NCBI GenBank assembly: GCA_947503715.1
Contig: CANNER010000001.1
Span: 248,001 to 312,000 of the forward strand
From: an uncultured Caulobacterales bacterium
GTDB taxonomy: Bacteria > Pseudomonadota > Alphaproteobacteria > Caulobacterales > Maricaulaceae
Direction: 5' to 3'
Length of the DNA: 64,000 nucleotides
Part shown: positions 49,391 to 58,996 of the stretch, piece by piece
Numbering within the stretch: the first letter of the stretch is position 1
Layout of the letters: the number at the start of each line of letters is the position of its first letter
Program-made: the position numbers and the translations under genes
Notes under the pieces: generated by a model
Databases searched by the model: none
The model's input: the letters and a program-made list of their open reading frames with translations, nothing else
What the model was told of the DNA's origin: nothing

Positions 49391-50242
49391 TTACTCAGAC
49401 CATCCGGTTTCAATAATAATCTTATCCGCTTGATCGGGAAGGGCTTGGCGTAGGGCTTTAATGTCGGCTTTTGCTTCTTCGGTCTGAGTTAAAACTTTTC
49501 TTGCTCGGAGGAGACGTGTCCAGCCTTCTGCGTCTTCCGGTGTGTCTTCTAGGCGCGCACGAAGAGAGGCGACCATGCCGCGGACCATTTGCTGTTGATC
49601 CTCGGGCGACAACTGCTGTGCTGCGGCGATGTCTTCCGCACTTGGACCGCGTTCGCGTTGTTCGGCGTAAGTCTTTGCGGCCTCAAATTCCTTGCGTACA
49701 TCGGGATTTTCATTGAGCTCTAGTGACCTTGTATAGGCCTTCAACCCGTTCTCATATTGATCCACGAGCATCAACGTCCGACCATAGAGATACCACCCCG
49801 TCGCATCATTCGGATCGGCGGCCAGGCGGGCTTCTATTTGCGGGAGGAGCGCTGCGAAATCCGGTTGTGTTTCTTGCGGCGGTGGGGGCGGGGGCTGGAA
49901 TGTCTCAGGTGTGAAATTCGGAGAGCCAATTGTTCTGTAAATGCCCAGTGTGCCAGTCAAAAACGCAACAGCTATTATGCCGGAGGTGAGCCATGAAGCC
50001 TTGCCAAAACTTGGGGCATCTGTTTTGGCTGCGCTTAGCAATCGGCCCTGTAAAACCGTTTTTTGCGCGCGGGCGGCGTCGTCGATTTCTCCGGCGTCAA
50101 TGCGAGCCTGTATTGCGCGCAGCTCGCTCCGATAAGCGGCAATTTCTTCTGTCTCAGACGCGCTTGCGGCTTTCGCCAAGATCGGTGAACAGAGATAGGC
50201 ACTTATCGCGAGGATAAGAGATATACCGATGATCCAGATCAT
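49391..50242 (-). CDS. ccmI: Cytochrome c maturation protein CcmI (CycH)
   Basis: 283 residues: N-terminal membrane helix (2-20), a second helix (about 84-103), a Pro-rich linker and TPR-like periplasmic repeats (about 130-275). The first segment matches CcmI. It presents apocytochrome to the CcmF/H haem ligation complex. First chromosomal gene after the att site; its start overlaps ccmH by four bases. Confidence 0.85.
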   Translation of the reverse strand: MIWIIGISLILAISAYLCSPILAKAASASETEEIAAYRSELRAIQARIDAGEIDDAARAQKTVLQGRLLSAAKTDAPSFGKASWLTSGIIAVAFLTGTLGIYRTIGSPNFTPETFQPPPPPPQETQPDFAALLPQIEARLAADPNDATGWYLYGRTLMLVDQYENGLKAYTRSLELNENPDVRKEFEAAKTYAEQRERGPSAEDIAAAQQLSPEDQQQMVRGMVASLRARLEDTPEDAEGWTRLLRARKVLTQTEEAKADIKALRQALPDQADKIIIETGWSE

Positions 50243-50685
50243 GTGTCATCCGCCATGAGTTTATCAAGCAGGGCTTGATCAGTATCTGATATTTCCGTCA
50301 CGATATCCGCTTTGCTTTGGCGTTTGGACCGCAGCGCAAACCAGCCCAGGCCGAAGAGAACAAGGCCCGCCGGCAGGAACCATAGGACGTAAGTGTTGGA
50401 TTGAACGGGCGGTTTTAACAGGACGTAATCGCCATATCTGTCGCGCATATAGGCGACGACCTCGGCATTTGTATCTCCGGCGGCAACCCGCTCCCTGACG
50501 ATGACTTTCATGTCCAGCGCCAGGTCCGCTTCCGATTCTTCGATGGATTGATTTTGGCAAACGACACAGCGAAGCTGATGGCCGATGTCGCGGGCGCGAT
50601 CTTCTTCTGCGTCGGAGATTTGAGCGGTGGCGGAGGCCGCCAGTGCCGTGACAAAAAGAGTGAGGGTGAGGAGAAGGTGTCTCAT
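50239..50685 (-). CDS. ccmH: Cytochrome c maturation protein CcmH
   Basis: 148 residues from the ATG at 50,685, which overlaps the ccmG stop by four bases; a longer in-frame reading is less likely because it would place a charged stretch before the signal peptide. Signal peptide 1-22, then the thiol motif LRCVVCQNQSI, a helix bundle and a C-terminal membrane helix (about 106-124). Reduces apocytochrome thiols for haem attachment. Confidence 0.88.
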   Translation of the reverse strand: MRHLLLTLTLFVTALAASATAQISDAEEDRARDIGHQLRCVVCQNQSIEESEADLALDMKVIVRERVAAGDTNAEVVAYMRDRYGDYVLLKPPVQSNTYVLWFLPAGLVLFGLGWFALRSKRQSKADIVTEISDTDQALLDKLMADDT

Positions 50686-51215
50686 GGTTGCACCGCGAGC
50701 AGGCTTTCGACAATTGGGTGGAGGTCGTTCTTCCAATCGTCCGGTGTGATAATACCGACATGTTTGTACCGAATGTCGCCGTTCTGATCGACGATAAAGG
50801 TTTCCGGCGCGCCGACAACACCCAGGTCGACAATCAGGTGACTATCCGGATCAAAAATGACCGCGTCGTAGGGATCGCCGTTTTCCGAGAGCCAGCGAAC
50901 AGCATTTTCGCGCGTATCGCGCCAATCCACGCCAACCATTTGGATGTCCAGGGATTGGCTTATCTCCATCAGTTGCGGATGTTCCACAGTACAAGAGACA
51001 CACCATGACCCGAAAATATTGACGAGACTCACGCGGCCCTCAAAAATCTCATTTTCCAACACGGCATCATTGGCAAGGTTGTCTAAGGCGAAAGTCGGGA
51101 AGGGTTTTTCAATTAATTCCGATGGCAAAATGCGGGGATCGCGCGTTAGCCCATAGGCCAGCGCCGCGAACAAAGCCGCAAACCCAAAGAGAGGAATGAG
51201 CCCGCGCAGTTTCAT
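50682..51215 (-). CDS. ccmG: Cytochrome c maturation thiol-disulfide oxidoreductase CcmG (DsbE)
   Basis: 177 residues: N-terminal membrane anchor (5-22), thioredoxin fold with active-site WCVSC (about residues 72-76), DFRDTRENAV-like loop VGVDWRDTRENAVRWL and GVVGAPETFIVD with the cis-Pro region. Supplies reductant to CcmH/apocytochrome. Overlaps both neighbours by four bases. Confidence 0.92.
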   Translation of the reverse strand: MKLRGLIPLFGFAALFAALAYGLTRDPRILPSELIEKPFPTFALDNLANDAVLENEIFEGRVSLVNIFGSWCVSCTVEHPQLMEISQSLDIQMVGVDWRDTRENAVRWLSENGDPYDAVIFDPDSHLIVDLGVVGAPETFIVDQNGDIRYKHVGIITPDDWKNDLHPIVESLLAVQP

Positions 51216-53167
51216 TCCGCTGGGACAAGGTTGGCTGGCGCAGAAAGGCTCTCACGCTTAGGCAGGCGCAGGCGTCTATCTGCGAGGGAGACAAAACCCG
51301 CTAAAGCCATAATCAAAGACCCCAGCCAGATCCAAACGACAAAAGGATGTTTATAAACCTGCACGACAAAGCCGCTCTCTGGGTCACCTTCGCCAATACT
51401 GGCAAAGAGCGTCTGCCCAAAGGAGAGGTGCATCCCTGCCTCTGTCGTGACCTGATTGCGAACGGGATAGAACCTGCGTTCCGTGCCCAGCAGAGCGACC
51501 TCTTCTCCGTTTTTCGTGACCGTGACAGTCCCGCCGAAATATTGGTAGTTTTCGCGTTGCCCGCCGCCGACTTCGCCGAGTGTGAACGTGTAAGGCGCGA
51601 TCACAAGGCTGTCTCCCGTCCGTAACGTCCCAATGTCTGTCTTCGCCCAGACCGTCATAGAGGTCACGGCCGCCGCGAAAATTGCGAGGCCCAGATGTGC
51701 GCCGACAAAGCCCCAGGTCGAGGCCGGTTGCGCTTTCAGACCAACCCAGGTCCAGCGGGCTTTTCGTCCCAGCGTTATGATTGTGCCGAGGGCTAACCAA
51801 GCTGCCAGCCCAATGGACAGTGCGCCGAGAACGGATTTTCCGATGACATAGGTGAGGGCGGCGACAATGGTTAAAGCGATGCACATAATGATCAGCGGAC
51901 GTTTGAAACGTTGCAGCGTATCCTTCCGCCATTTTAACATTGGCCCCACGCCCATGAAGAGAATGAGCAGCGACATAATCGGCGCAAAGGTCAGATCAAA
52001 ATAAGGCGCACCAACGCTGATTTTTGAGCCATTCGCGGCATCGATCAGCAGTGGATAGAAAGTTCCGAGGAAGACGGTCGCCGTCGCTGCCACGAGCAGA
52101 AGATTATTAAGCACCAAAGCCCCGTCCCGGGATGTGGCGGATAACGCTGCATTATCCCGCAAAGTATGAGAGCGCAGCGCATAGAGCGTTAACGCGCCGC
52201 CTGTCGCCAGACCTAGCAGGAGGAGGAGGAAAACGCCCCGTTCTGGATCAACGGCAAAGGCATGAACAGAGACCAAAATACCTGAGCGCACAACAAACGT
52301 CCCGATGAGGGAGAGCGCAAATGTCGTGATGGCCAGCAAGACCGTCCAATTCGCCATGGAATGACGCGTCCCCAGCACGAGGATGGAATGGAGCAAAGCC
52401 GTTCCCGCGAGCCACGGCATAAAGCTGACATTCTCAACAGGATCCCACATCCACCAGCCGCCCCAGCCGAGCTCGTAATAGGCCCAGAAACTGCCCAATG
52501 CGATTCCGATGGTCAGAAAGGACCACGCGATGAGAACCCAAGGCCGCAACCATTTCGCCCAGACCGCATCGACACGGCCTTCCAACAGGGCGGCGACGGC
52601 GAATGAAAAGGGTAGGGAAAATCCGACATAGCCGAGATAGAGAAAGGGTGGATGGAACGCCAATCCCGGATCTTGCAACATCGGGTTCAGTCCATTGCCG
52701 TCAATTGGCACGGGGTTCAGCCGTTCAAACGGATTGGACGTGAAAAGGATGAAGGCGAGGAAGCCAACGCCCAACAGACCTTGAATGGCAATGGCGCGCG
52801 CTTTCAAACCCGTAGGGAGGGATTTACCCAAAAATGGCACCATCGCGCCATATCCGGCCATCATCAGGACCCAAAGCAGGATGGACCCTTCGTGATTACC
52901 CCAAACGCCGCTGATCTTATATAGCAGCGGTTTTTCAGAATGACTGTGCAAGGCTGCCAATTTAACGGAGAAGTCGGATTCTAAAAAAACCAGAGTGAGC
53001 GCCACAAAAGAGAACGCAATCAACAGGAACTGCCCCATCGCTGCACGGTCGCCAAATTCCATCAAACGCCCGTCATTCCGCCGCGCGCCTATCCAAGGCA
53101 AACTCGCTTGCGCAATCGCCACGCAGAAGGCGAGAACGAGGGCAATATGTCCGATCTCTGCAGTCAT
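51212..53167 (-). CDS. ccmF: Cytochrome c haem lyase subunit CcmF
   Basis: 651 residues with about fifteen membrane helices and the WWD haem-handling motif GWGGWWMWDPVENVSFMPW (about 234-252). Other conserved parts are LGTRHSMANWT and the C-terminal periplasmic region. It attaches haem to apocytochrome c with CcmH/I. Heads the ccmFGHI operon. ccmE, which often precedes ccmF, is not upstream in this window. Confidence 0.94.
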   Translation of the reverse strand: MTAEIGHIALVLAFCVAIAQASLPWIGARRNDGRLMEFGDRAAMGQFLLIAFSFVALTLVFLESDFSVKLAALHSHSEKPLLYKISGVWGNHEGSILLWVLMMAGYGAMVPFLGKSLPTGLKARAIAIQGLLGVGFLAFILFTSNPFERLNPVPIDGNGLNPMLQDPGLAFHPPFLYLGYVGFSLPFSFAVAALLEGRVDAVWAKWLRPWVLIAWSFLTIGIALGSFWAYYELGWGGWWMWDPVENVSFMPWLAGTALLHSILVLGTRHSMANWTVLLAITTFALSLIGTFVVRSGILVSVHAFAVDPERGVFLLLLLGLATGGALTLYALRSHTLRDNAALSATSRDGALVLNNLLLVAATATVFLGTFYPLLIDAANGSKISVGAPYFDLTFAPIMSLLILFMGVGPMLKWRKDTLQRFKRPLIIMCIALTIVAALTYVIGKSVLGALSIGLAAWLALGTIITLGRKARWTWVGLKAQPASTWGFVGAHLGLAIFAAAVTSMTVWAKTDIGTLRTGDSLVIAPYTFTLGEVGGGQRENYQYFGGTVTVTKNGEEVALLGTERRFYPVRNQVTTEAGMHLSFGQTLFASIGEGDPESGFVVQVYKHPFVVWIWLGSLIMALAGFVSLADRRLRLPKRESLSAPANLVPAE

Positions 53168-53436
53168 AGCAGCGTCCTAGGCGGGATGGGCCAAAGTCTC
53201 AATCTGATTGTGCAAATCCAGATGCTTTTGCCGCAGTCATCTTTGACCTTCATCTGTTTGTTTCCGCATATGCAATTTTTTCAAATTATACGCCGCCTGT
53301 GATAAAGTGAAAACGCCGGAGATTATACTGGAAGACGGCCCCGACGGCATGACCTGGCGGAAGGCGTAGCCGCTTGAAGGTCAGTTTTTCTCAGGAACGG
53401 AATGCAAAGCCCGAGCCCGTCCCGGTGTCTTATTTC

Positions 53437-53510
53437 GTCATCCTCGGACTTGATCCGAGGGTCCATCTCTCGCCGCAAAGATGGGCCCTCGGGTCAAGCC
53501 CGAGGGTGAC
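53437..53510. repeat. REP-like imperfect palindrome
   Basis: Arms at 53,437-53,468 and 53,479-53,510 are about 85% complementary. Each arm has internal pairing of the CCTCGG-CTTGA-CCGAGG kind. Such TCATCCTCGG...-type palindromes are dispersed in many alphaproteobacterial genomes. Confidence 0.65.
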
Positions 53511-53607
53511 GACTGGTATGGGTTTGGGTGTGTTGAAAAGATAATCCTCGGTTATGGCGATATTGGAATCGTGGATTGGTATTCTTTTTTCTAAGAGAAA
53601 TGTGCTT

Positions 53608-53749
53608 GTCCCCGGCCCGTTGTTTGCGAGCAAACAACATGAACCGCGACCTCGTGGGTTATTGAAATCATTGCGTTAATCGACGTCCTCCCCTGTGGCG
53701 GACGAGGCCCCGGTCCATGTTCTTTGCTCGCAAACAACAGGCCGGAGAC
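53608..53749. repeat. 38-bp near-perfect inverted repeat pair
   Basis: Left arm 53,608-53,645, right arm 53,712-53,749, with about four mismatches, around a 66-base centre. Each arm includes the palindrome TTGTTTGC-GA-GCAAACAA (right arm slightly altered). Could form a cruciform or be a non-autonomous element (MITE-like). Confidence 0.6.
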
Positions 53750-54145
53750 AGGAGTATAAACGGGGATTGGAAAAAAGTTCAAAAACTGCGTCCCCACCCC
53801 CTTCACCTTGTGCAATCTTTAGCGTGTCTTCTTTCAACGGGCGACCAAGCGATCGTTGGCTTTTCTGGAAAGGAGCGGTGCTTGTCATTGGGTGAAACCG
53901 GGTAACGTCGGTGGAACTGGGTGGCCTATCGAGAGCTGATCGTTCCCAGACTGAATGGTTCGGCCGGTAGTGGAAAAAGGTGCCGTCGCGTGGGATTCCT
54001 CTAGCAATGGATGCTGGAAGGGCTCGAAAACTATTTATTTAACTGGGTTTCCGACCCGAGCCTGACCACCCACGCGAACATCCCGTTTTTCCAAATCTAA
54101 AATATACAGGACGCGACAGGGTCCGAGGTAAGGGAGACGCAAAGA

Positions 54146-54484
54146 ATGCCCCGAAAATATAATCACCGCTATGCAGCGCGTCAGGCCAACCTGTTACGCG
54201 CAGAACAGGCCCGCGATTGTCTGCATGAGATGCGCGCAAAACGCCGCTCGAATAGACGTGTGCAGACGCGGCTGGAAGGCGTGGCGCGCTATCGCCATTT
54301 TCTCAATGCGGTGGAGAATAATGCCGTGCAGGACGCGATTGATATCGTGGAGTTGCGCCATATCAATATTGACCGCGCCAAATCCGGCCTGCCGCCTTAC
54401 GCGACGATGGAGGAGGCGCTTAACCCGTCCTTGCCGCCCGAACCTGTGCGGCCACCACCCTATAAATCTTCAGATTACGAATAA
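54146..54484 (+). CDS. Hypothetical basic protein
   Basis: 112 residues, Arg-rich and mainly helical (RKYNHRYAARQANLLRAEQA, RLEGVARYRHFLNAVENN), with a Pro-rich tail. GGGAGA eight bases upstream of the ATG supports the start. Not recognised. It precedes the glutathione transferase gene by about 40 bases. Confidence 0.6.
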   Translation: MPRKYNHRYAARQANLLRAEQARDCLHEMRAKRRSNRRVQTRLEGVARYRHFLNAVENNAVQDAIDIVELRHINIDRAKSGLPPYATMEEALNPSLPPEPVRPPPYKSSDYE

Positions 54485-54526
54485 TCCCGACTTGTTCCGG
54501 GCCTCGTTCGGTTTTAGGCCGTGCCT

Positions 54527-55132
54527 ATGAAACTCTATGGCAATCTCAATTCCGGCAATTGTTACAAGGTCAGGCTGTTACTGTCTTATCTGAATGTGCC
54601 CTACACCTATCAAGACATGGACGCCCCGCATGGCGCGACGCGGACGGCCGAGTTTCTGGCGATTAATCCAGCGGGACAAATTCCCGTGCTGGCTCTGAAT
54701 AACGGGCGTACGCTGGCGGAAAGCAATGCGATTATGGCGTTTCTGGCCGAGGATACGCCCTATTTGCCGATCAATGCATTTGAACGGGCTAAGGCGCTGC
54801 AATGGATGTTCTGGGAACAATATCGGCACGAACCCGCCATTGCGGTTGCACGGTTCATCAAGATTTACGCGCCGGAGCGCGCCGATGAACTGCCGAAATT
54901 GATGGAGCGAGGCGGCGATGCGCTCTCTGTGATGGAGGGGCATTTGCGTAAGAATGTCTGGTTTATCGGCGCAGGCCCAAGCATCGCGGATATCGCACTT
55001 TATGCTTACACGCATGTGGCGGAAGATGGCGGATTTAATTTGGGAGATTATCCGCAGGTGCAAGCGTGGTGTGCCCGCATGGCGGAGCATCCCCGACATG
55101 TCCTGATGACGGACAGGCCGGAGAAGATTTAG
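54527..55132 (+). CDS. Glutathione S-transferase family protein
   Basis: 201 residues from the ATG at 54,527 (an in-frame GTG lies six bases upstream). N-terminal thioredoxin-like domain with MKLYGNLNSGNCYKVRLLL (likely active-site Ser/Asn region near 8-11), the cis-Pro motif GQIPVL and the glutathione-contact ESNAIM. An all-helical C-terminal domain has the N-cap box SIADIALYAY. Conjugates or reduces with glutathione; substrate unknown. Confidence 0.88.
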   Translation: MKLYGNLNSGNCYKVRLLLSYLNVPYTYQDMDAPHGATRTAEFLAINPAGQIPVLALNNGRTLAESNAIMAFLAEDTPYLPINAFERAKALQWMFWEQYRHEPAIAVARFIKIYAPERADELPKLMERGGDALSVMEGHLRKNVWFIGAGPSIADIALYAYTHVAEDGGFNLGDYPQVQAWCARMAEHPRHVLMTDRPEKI

Positions 55133-55147
55133 ATAGATCGGCTGTGA

Positions 55148-55594
55148 CTAGCTTTCGGAGAGTGTCGCAACACCGAGGGGGACATCAAACTTCTCACACC
55201 AAACATAGACCTGTGAGAATTGTCCGGGTGTGAACGTAGCGGGCAGGTCGTAGCTTTGCTGACCTGTTTTGTTTTTCAGTGTGCCGATTTTATTTGCGGC
55301 CAGATAGGTCTCGCCATTGCCAAGGGCAACGATGGGATCAGGTGCGCCGTCAAGGAAGAAATCATTGGCGAGGGTGAGGCGGTAACCGGTTGCTGTTTTT
55401 TCCAGCGTGACTTTGCCGGATGTGACATGGTCCGAACGGCCGGAGAATGAGCCTGTTGAGACGGTTTGCGCGTCACTGGCTACGGCTTGGGCGGGTTTGT
55501 AATCGCTGCCCTGATTGGCGTTAGCCGTAGCGATCGCGATGCCTGAGATTGCTGCGAGTGTGACGCCGAGGGCGATAAATGTTTTGTTGGCCAT
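55148..55594 (-). CDS. DM13-domain exported protein
   Basis: 148 residues: signal peptide (1-26) and a DM13-type domain (about 45-148; FSGRSDHVTSGKVTLEK, FFLDGAPDPIVALG, VYVWCEKFDVPLGVATL). DM13 domains may handle redox or electron transfer and often include a conserved Cys as here (WCEKF). Role unknown. Convergent with the glutathione transferase gene. Confidence 0.82.
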   Translation of the reverse strand: MANKTFIALGVTLAAISGIAIATANANQGSDYKPAQAVASDAQTVSTGSFSGRSDHVTSGKVTLEKTATGYRLTLANDFFLDGAPDPIVALGNGETYLAANKIGTLKNKTGQQSYDLPATFTPGQFSQVYVWCEKFDVPLGVATLSES

Positions 55595-55730
55595 GATGTA
55601 TTCCTAACTGATTGGTCAATAACTTAGCAAGGCGAAGAAAGTTTCGGATTGCTTGAAAGAGGGAGTAAGAGATAAAAACCAAATGGTCAAGAATAATGAT
55701 ATGACTTTTCCGTGAGTGGAAAAGAAAGCT

Positions 55731-56426
55731 TCAGATGACGGCGCCGTCAAAGCGGTAAATCCGGTCCTTGCGCACCATGTGATAGCGATGCGCGCCGGGC
55801 AGGGCGGATTTGAACGCGATGTCTTCGACATCCAAGCCGCCCGTGAACGTGCCGAAGCTCGGCAGAATGATCCGCTCCTCGGAAACGGCGAAACAGGGGC
55901 CGGAGACCTTTCCGCGTCCCGTATTGACGCGCAGTTTCGGGTGATAATGTCCGCAGAGGTTCACACCATCCGGTCCGGGATCGTGCGGGTGATGGGTCAG
56001 GAGGAACCCGCCAACCTGCGCGTGGTCCTCGCGCGGCCCGCGCACACAATCCGGAATGTCCGGGTCATGGTTGCCAAGGACCCAGATGAAGGTTTCGACG
56101 CTATCGACAATCGCGTTGAGAAGGTCGCAATCCGTCTCGCTGAACCGTTGGTCGGCGTCAATATCGTGAAAACTGTCCCCCAATGCGACGACGGTTTTCG
56201 GCACGTAATCCGCGACCAGTCCCGCCAAACGGTGCAGGCTGTCCCGCGTGTCATAAGTCGGCAGCGGCGCATGGCCGTTCATCTGCAGGAAGCTCGCTTT
56301 TTCAAAATGGAGGTCCGCCACACAGAGTGTATCATGGTCGAGCAGCATCAGACCTTTGCGCGCATCACAGGCCGTCACGCCCGCACGTGTTCTTTCAATC
56401 AAGGCGCTTTGCTTTTGCGGCGACAT
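55731..56426 (-). CDS. pdeM: Ligase-associated DNA-damage-response endonuclease PdeM
   Basis: 231 residues of the calcineurin-like metallophosphoesterase fold: ADLHFEK (about 37-43), ALGDSFHD (about 81-88), VLGNHDPD (about 115-122) and the paired-His motifs LTHHPH and CGHYHP (about 143-161), which bind two metal ions. The gene starts inside the end of the Lhr helicase gene (32-base overlap). In this family PdeM, an Lhr-type helicase, a metallo-beta-lactamase exonuclease and an ATP-dependent ligase form a repair set, all present here. Confidence 0.9.
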   Translation of the reverse strand: MSPQKQSALIERTRAGVTACDARKGLMLLDHDTLCVADLHFEKASFLQMNGHAPLPTYDTRDSLHRLAGLVADYVPKTVVALGDSFHDIDADQRFSETDCDLLNAIVDSVETFIWVLGNHDPDIPDCVRGPREDHAQVGGFLLTHHPHDPGPDGVNLCGHYHPKLRVNTGRGKVSGPCFAVSEERIILPSFGTFTGGLDVEDIAFKSALPGAHRYHMVRKDRIYRFDGAVI

Positions 56427-58893
56427 AGTCGGCTACGGTCTCCAATAGGTCTTCGCCGTAAGATAGGCTGCGGTCCGAAGCGCGGGCGAGCAAGGCGTCT
56501 TTCGCCTCGCCGTCTACGACATTCTTGCTGACTTGAATCATCGCGGGAATAGAGAGCGGGGAGGCATGGGGCAAGACCTCGTACTGTATCTGGCCCTGCA
56601 CCTCTTCCAGCCAGCGTTGCAGGCGCGGCAGGTCCAGCAGGTCGCGTTCCGCCTCGGTCCGCGCGATTTGGAGGAGGATGTGGTCCGGCTCATATTTGTG
56701 AAGGACATCATAAATGAGATCGGTTGAGAAGGTCACGGATTTCATCGACCGCTGCGCCCCAGGCAGGCGTTGTTCCGTCAGGCCGGCAATGGTCGCGATT
56801 TTGCGAAAAGACTTCTTGACCATCGGCGCTTGGACCACCCAATCGTCAAATTCTTTGTCGAGAATGTCTTCGGTCAGCAGGGCGGCAACATCTTCGACAG
56901 GTTCTAGGGAGGAGATGCAGAGCGCATAATCCGTGATGACGAAACTGACGGGTTTCAACCGCGCACTCTCCATCCGGCGTGTCAGGAGGAGGCCCAGCGT
57001 GTTGTTGACGGGGCGGCCCTCAAATGTGTGGAGGACAAGATTGAACGTGCCTTGGTTCCAGCTTTTCTTGTCGAAAAATCCTTCGGCGAGGAGACCTGTC
57101 GCAGGCGGGAGAGCGGAATATTTGGCTTGCAATTCCAGCCAGTCCTGAACCTGTTCGGGCAGGAACCGCCAATAATGTTCATCGGCGAGAAAGCGGCGGA
57201 CCCCGTCCGCCAGATAGGTCGAGAGCGGCATGGCTCCGCCCGCATAGGCGGGGACTTTCGGACGGTCCTTGCGCGGAACGGGACTGGCTTCCACGGCCAT
57301 TTCTCGCACGCCGCGATAGCGCAGAATTTCCCCGCCAAACATGAACGTGTCACCGGGGACGAGTGGCATGACGAACCGCTCCTCGATCTCGCCAATATTG
57401 CGCCCCCGCTTGGACGCCGCATTGGGAAAGCGCCGGACCTTCAGCTTGGCATATTCGACGATGGTCCCGATATTCATCCGGTGCCGCCGCGCCTGTTGCG
57501 GGCTGGCGATTTTGTAACCGCGCGAGGTCGGTTTCAGTCGGTGGAATCTTTCATAGGTTTTGAGGGCGTAACCGCCATCGACGGCAAAATTCAGGAGCGC
57601 ATCGAAATTGGCCTTGCTCATATCGCGGTAAGGATAGGCACTGCGGATCTCGTTGAGCGTCTGGCGTTTTTTTAGCGGGGCCGAGCAGGCGCGGTTGACG
57701 AGATATTGGATGGCGACATCCATCGCGCCGGGGCGGAACGGGTCGCCGTCGCGGTGGCCGTCCTCAATCGCTTCAATCGCGACGGCGCATTCAATCGCCT
57801 CCATCGGGTTGCAGGGGACGAGTGTGGCTTTTGACGGCTCATCCATGCGGTGATTGGACCGCCCGATCCGTTGGAGCAGGCGGGACACGCCCTTGGGCGC
57901 ACCGACTTGCAGGATGGCATCAACGTCGCCCCAGTCGATGCCCATCTCAAGGGCGGAAGTCGAGACGACCGCTCGCATCGCACCGCTGGCAATCGCGTTC
58001 TCCGTCTTCTGCCGCCGTTCGCGGGAGAGGCTGCCGTGATAGAGCCCGATGGAGAGGTTGTCGTCATTGATCTGCCAGAGCGATTGGAACATCAATTCGG
58101 CTTGGGCGCGGGTGTTGACGAACACGATAACGGAGTTGGAGGCTTTGATCGTCTCGTAAATATCGGCCACGGCGAAGCGCGCATTATGCCCGCCCAATGG
58201 CATGCGTTTGTCTTCCGGCACGAGGATGTCGAGCTCAGGCGGGGTGTCGCCGACGACTTCGATTAGGTCTGCGGGCGATCCCGTCGGGCCGAGCCATTTG
58301 GCGGATTCGGACGGGCTGGCCACGGTGGCGGAGAGACCGAAGCGGACGTGGCCGGGTGCAAGGCTCTTCAGCCGCGCCATCGCCAGCGCCGTGAAATCGC
58401 CACGCTTACCCGTCGAAAAACTGTGCATTTCGTCCACGACGACGCATTTCAGATCGGCGAAATAGTCCGCTGCATTATCGTAAGACAGCAACAGCATCAG
58501 GCTTTCCGGCGTCGTCAGCAGGATGTCCGGCGGAGATTTGCGCTGCTTCGTCCGGACGTGGGATTTTGTGTCGCCCGTGCGCACGCCAACTTTGATGGGC
58601 AGGCCGATCTGTCCGATCGGTTTCATCAGATTGCGTTCGATATCGTTAGTCAGGGCGCGCAAGGGCGAGATGTAGATTGTGTGAAGTTTAGGTGTTGCTC
58701 CCGTAGGTTTCGCGTGGAGATCAATTAGCGATGGCAACAGCCCCGCCAATGTCTTCCCACCGCCCGTTGGCGCGATCAGCAATGTATCCCGCCCTGCGCC
58801 AAACGCCTCCACCATGTCGCGCTGATAATCGCGCACGGTCCAGCCTTGGTCGAAAAACCAGTCTTGGAAAATGGACGGGACGGGAGAGGTCAT
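56395..58893 (-). CDS. Ligase-associated DEXH-box helicase (Lhr-like)
   Basis: 832 residues. Helicase motif I is APTGGGKTLAGLLP (about 41-54), motif II DEMHSF (about 152-157), motif III SATVASP, and motif VI region QRIGRSNHRM. The DEAD/DEAH-assoc region with YKIASPQQARRHRMNIGTI follows. Unlike long Lhr (about 1,500 residues) this is the short core form typical of the ligase-associated cluster. It would unwind or remodel damaged DNA for the exonuclease/ligase. Confidence 0.93.
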   Translation of the reverse strand: MTSPVPSIFQDWFFDQGWTVRDYQRDMVEAFGAGRDTLLIAPTGGGKTLAGLLPSLIDLHAKPTGATPKLHTIYISPLRALTNDIERNLMKPIGQIGLPIKVGVRTGDTKSHVRTKQRKSPPDILLTTPESLMLLLSYDNAADYFADLKCVVVDEMHSFSTGKRGDFTALAMARLKSLAPGHVRFGLSATVASPSESAKWLGPTGSPADLIEVVGDTPPELDILVPEDKRMPLGGHNARFAVADIYETIKASNSVIVFVNTRAQAELMFQSLWQINDDNLSIGLYHGSLSRERRQKTENAIASGAMRAVVSTSALEMGIDWGDVDAILQVGAPKGVSRLLQRIGRSNHRMDEPSKATLVPCNPMEAIECAVAIEAIEDGHRDGDPFRPGAMDVAIQYLVNRACSAPLKKRQTLNEIRSAYPYRDMSKANFDALLNFAVDGGYALKTYERFHRLKPTSRGYKIASPQQARRHRMNIGTIVEYAKLKVRRFPNAASKRGRNIGEIEERFVMPLVPGDTFMFGGEILRYRGVREMAVEASPVPRKDRPKVPAYAGGAMPLSTYLADGVRRFLADEHYWRFLPEQVQDWLELQAKYSALPPATGLLAEGFFDKKSWNQGTFNLVLHTFEGRPVNNTLGLLLTRRMESARLKPVSFVITDYALCISSLEPVEDVAALLTEDILDKEFDDWVVQAPMVKKSFRKIATIAGLTEQRLPGAQRSMKSVTFSTDLIYDVLHKYEPDHILLQIARTEAERDLLDLPRLQRWLEEVQGQIQYEVLPHASPLSIPAMIQVSKNVVDGEAKDALLARASDRSLSYGEDLLETVADYVAAKAKRLD

Positions 58894-58996
58894 GATGTAT
58901 CTACGCGCGAGGGTGGATTTGGTTATCGTTTAAATTTTGGAACAGCCCGCCCTCCGGTTCGTAGGTACTCCATACAAGACTCAAGAGGAGATTATT

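Larger units (their letters stand above)
53168..54145. other. Gene-free chromosomal region with inverted repeats
   Basis: About 980 bases without a convincing gene; open frames have no start signals and biased composition. It holds a REP-like palindrome (53,437-53,510) and a 38-bp inverted repeat pair (53,608-53,749). The rest shows nothing I can name. Confidence 0.5.

Noticed and set aside
55716-56531. Plus-strand 271-codon frame opposite pdeM
   Set aside because: Arg/Val-rich reverse reading of a conserved metallophosphoesterase gene; no ribosome-binding site.
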